A program made the translations under genes and the position numbers. Positions 61,875-64,000 of a stretch of 64,000 nt of DNA are shown here, in pieces. How positions within the stretch are numbered: position 1 is the stretch's first letter; each line of letters starts with the position of its first letter. A model generated the notes under the pieces. That model was not told where the DNA came from. It did no database searches and worked only from the letters and a program-made list of their open reading frames with translations. Source of the DNA: Chelativorans sp. (GTDB taxonomy: Bacteria > Pseudomonadota > Alphaproteobacteria > Rhizobiales > Rhizobiaceae); NCBI RefSeq assembly GCF_031180965.1, contig NZ_JAPSLH010000014.1, positions 1 to 64,000 on the forward strand. The letters run 5' to 3'.

Positions 61875-62699
61875 ATGGCGACCAACATCAGACTTGAGGG
61901 GGAGGCAGGGGGGCTCGCTTTGCCTCTACGGCGCGATGCGGTGGGGTGGCAGGACCGCCCCATTCTTCTCCGCCTCATCTCCATCGCCCTTTTCGCCGCC
62001 ATCTGGGAGATCGCAGGGCTCATTCCGGTGAGCTTTGCCTTCCCAACCTTCTCCGACACGCTTGTCGCCTTTTTCGGCCTGCTCGCCGACGGCAGCCTGC
62101 CCTCTGCTTATCTTTCGACGCTGCAGCCGCTCGTCGTCGGTGTCGTGCTCTCTGCCTTCCTGGGCGTCGGCATCGGCACGATCTGCGGCCTCTCGCGCAC
62201 GGGAGAATGGCTGATCGTCCCGGTCTTCATCGTCCTCCAGTCGGCGCCTGTCGCGGCCTTCATTCCGCTCGTCACCTTCGTCTACGGCATCGGCATGACG
62301 GCAAAGGTGCTCGCGGTCATGATCCTGGCGCTGCCGGTCATCGTGCTCAACACCTACAAGGCCGTGCGCAACGTCAACGGATCGCTTCTGTCAATGTGCC
62401 GCTCCTTCCTGGGCACGCGCTGGCAGAGCATTTCCAAGATCATCCTTCCGGATGCGAGCCCAGTCATCTTCGCCGGCCTGCGCCTCGGCGTGGCGGCCGG
62501 CTTTGTGGGCGTCGTGCTCGCCGAGCTTCTGATCACGCCGACCGGCATCGGCGACGTCATCACCTTCCACCGCTCCCGCGCCGACTACGCCGAGATGTAC
62601 GCAACCATCGCTTCAATCATCGCGCTTTCCACCCTCACTCTCGTCTTCCTGCAGTGGGTGGAGGTGCGCGTCTTCAGGCCCGAGAAGAGGGGACGCTGA
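61875..62699 (+). CDS. ABC transporter permease (SsuC/TauC-like)
   Basis: 274 aa; PVAAFIPLVTFVYGIGMTAKVLAVMILALPVIVLNTYKAVRNVN. Confidence 0.9.
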   Translation: MATNIRLEGEAGGLALPLRRDAVGWQDRPILLRLISIALFAAIWEIAGLIPVSFAFPTFSDTLVAFFGLLADGSLPSAYLSTLQPLVVGVVLSAFLGVGIGTICGLSRTGEWLIVPVFIVLQSAPVAAFIPLVTFVYGIGMTAKVLAVMILALPVIVLNTYKAVRNVNGSLLSMCRSFLGTRWQSISKIILPDASPVIFAGLRLGVAAGFVGVVLAELLITPTGIGDVITFHRSRADYAEMYATIASIIALSTLTLVFLQWVEVRVFRPEKRGR

Positions 62700-62700
62700 C

Positions 62701-63504
62701 ATGGGCGCCACAGCACTGCGAAACAAACCCGCGCCCGTCTCAGCACCGAACGACGCGATCGTCGAGGTGAGGGGCATTTGCAAGACCTACGGCAATGTGG
62801 AAGCACTGCGGGGCGTGGACCTCGACTTCCCGCGCGGCAAGCTCACCTCGCTGCTCGGCCCCAGCGGCTGCGGCAAGACCACGCTCCTGAAGATCATCGC
62901 AGGGCTGATCGAGGCCGATGCGGGCACCGTCACCATTGACGGAAAGCCTGTGAAAGGGCCCGGTCCCGAGCGCGCCTTTGTCTTCCAGGATTTCGCGCTG
63001 ATGCCCTGGGCGACCGTTCTGCGCAACGTGGCCTTCGGCCTGGAGCTGCGGAGAAGGGCAAGGGCGGAGCGCGAGGAAATCGCCCGGCGCTATATCGCCC
63101 AGGTCGGCCTCGCCGGCTTCGAGGACAAATACCCGCACGAACTTTCGGGCGGCATGCGCCAGCGCGTCGGGCTCGCCCGCGCGCTCTCGGTCGATGCCGA
63201 GGTGCTTCTGCTCGACGAACCCTTTTCGGCCGTCGACGAGCAGAACCGGCGGAAGTTCCAGGAGGACTTGATCCGCCTGCGCACGCAGGAAAACAAGACC
63301 TTCATCTTCGTCACCCATTCCATCGAGGAGGCGGTCTACATCTCCGACCGGATCGTGCTGCTTTCGCCGCGGCCTGGCCGTGTCTCACGCATTATCGAGC
63401 CGGAGATCGACCGCTCGGGCGACCCCGACCGTATCCATCGCGACAAGCACTATCTCGATACGGTCGAGGAGATCTGGCAGGGGCTCAAGCAATATGTGGA
63501 GTGA
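62701..63504 (+). CDS. ABC transporter ATP-binding protein (SsuB/TauB-like)
   Basis: 267 aa; [63 protein letters not shown]. Confidence 0.93.
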   Translation: MGATALRNKPAPVSAPNDAIVEVRGICKTYGNVEALRGVDLDFPRGKLTSLLGPSGCGKTTLLKIIAGLIEADAGTVTIDGKPVKGPGPERAFVFQDFALMPWATVLRNVAFGLELRRRARAEREEIARRYIAQVGLAGFEDKYPHELSGGMRQRVGLARALSVDAEVLLLDEPFSAVDEQNRRKFQEDLIRLRTQENKTFIFVTHSIEEAVYISDRIVLLSPRPGRVSRIIEPEIDRSGDPDRIHRDKHYLDTVEEIWQGLKQYVE

Positions 63505-63510
63505 CCGGCC

Positions 63511-64000
63511 ATGACCATCTTAGGTTATCGCATCCCCATGATGGCATCGCTCGTCGTGTGGTGCCTCGTCTGGGAGGTTCTGGGCAGGACGGGGCTCATC
63601 TTCATTCTCCCGCCCTTTTCGGACGTGCTCGCAGCCGCCGTCCAACTGGTGCAGACAGCCTCATGGCAGAGCGCCACGGTCACCACGCTGCGCGCCTTTG
63701 CGATCGGGATGGTGCTCGCAATCCTCTGCGGCGTGCCTCTTGGCATCCTCATGGGCCGGGTGAAGCTTGCCGACGATCTCCTGGGCATGTGGGTGAACAT
63801 CTTCTCCAGCGCGCCCCTTTCGGCCCTGGTGCCCGTGCTCATGATCCTCTTCGGCTTCGGCGAGAAGACCATAATCGCAGCGGTCTTCCTCTTCGCGATC
63901 TGGATCATCGTGCTGGACACGCGCGCAGGCGTGCGCCACATTTCGCCCTCGCTTATGGAGATGGCGCGCTCCTACGGCGCCTCGCAGCCGGCGCTCTACG
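63511..64000 (+). CDS. Second ABC permease (SsuC/TauC-like), truncated by window end
   Basis: MTILGYRIPMMASLVVWCLVWEVLGRTGLIFILPPFSDVLAAAVQL..APLSALVPVLMILFGFGEKTIIAAVFLFAIWIIVLDTRAGVRHIS open at the edge. Confidence 0.88.
   Translation, partial: MTILGYRIPMMASLVVWCLVWEVLGRTGLIFILPPFSDVLAAAVQLVQTASWQSATVTTLRAFAIGMVLAILCGVPLGILMGRVKLADDLLGMWVNIFSSAPLSALVPVLMILFGFGEKTIIAAVFLFAIWIIVLDTRAGVRHISPSLMEMARSYGASQPALY

Overview
The window is high-GC and looks like an alphaproteobacterial chromosome or megaplasmid, probably Mesorhizobium/Phyllobacteriaceae-like (inferred from protein resemblance only). Main content: (1) 1-1.75 kb, a decayed junction with an autotransporter remnant, a LacI remnant and an internally deleted IS3-like element that truncates a TetR gene. 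(2) 2.5-10.8 kb, a divergent sugar-acid catabolic locus: Asp/Glu racemase family, DeoR, class II aldolase, split TRAP transporter, PfkB kinase, OtnK-like and OtnC-like proteins. (3) 11-13.6 kb, a divergent S41 peptidase-like gene and a membrane-anchored LytTR regulator. (4) 13.7-33.7 kb, the main find: an apparently complete vitamin B6 (pyridoxine/pyridoxamine/pyridoxal) degradation island. By recall it resembles the Mesorhizobium loti mll6785-mlr6793 and mlr6805-mlr6807 genes. It carries two embedded, uncharacterised uptake systems (a TRAP and a BMP-family ABC transporter), a DUF1185/'amino acid synthesis' protein, a PEBP-like protein and a small exported protein of unknown function. (5) 34-40.6 kb, LysR/NmrA-like pair, AraC regulator and a 1080-aa repeat-rich autotransporter. 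(6) 40.6-48.8 kb, small envelope proteins and an RND pump with a divergent TetR. (7) 49-54 kb, DoxX/SRPBCC proteins and a possible periplasmic sulfur-handling module (rhodanese, YeeE/YedE, Cys/Pro/Ala-rich anchored protein, His/Cys-rich unknown). (8) 54.5-64 kb, Ugp-like ABC operon with a TIM-barrel isomerase, FCD-GntR regulator and an NMT1/Ssu-type ABC operon cut by the window end. I saw no rRNA, tRNA or CRISPR. All family calls come from reading the sequence and memory; no database searches were run.
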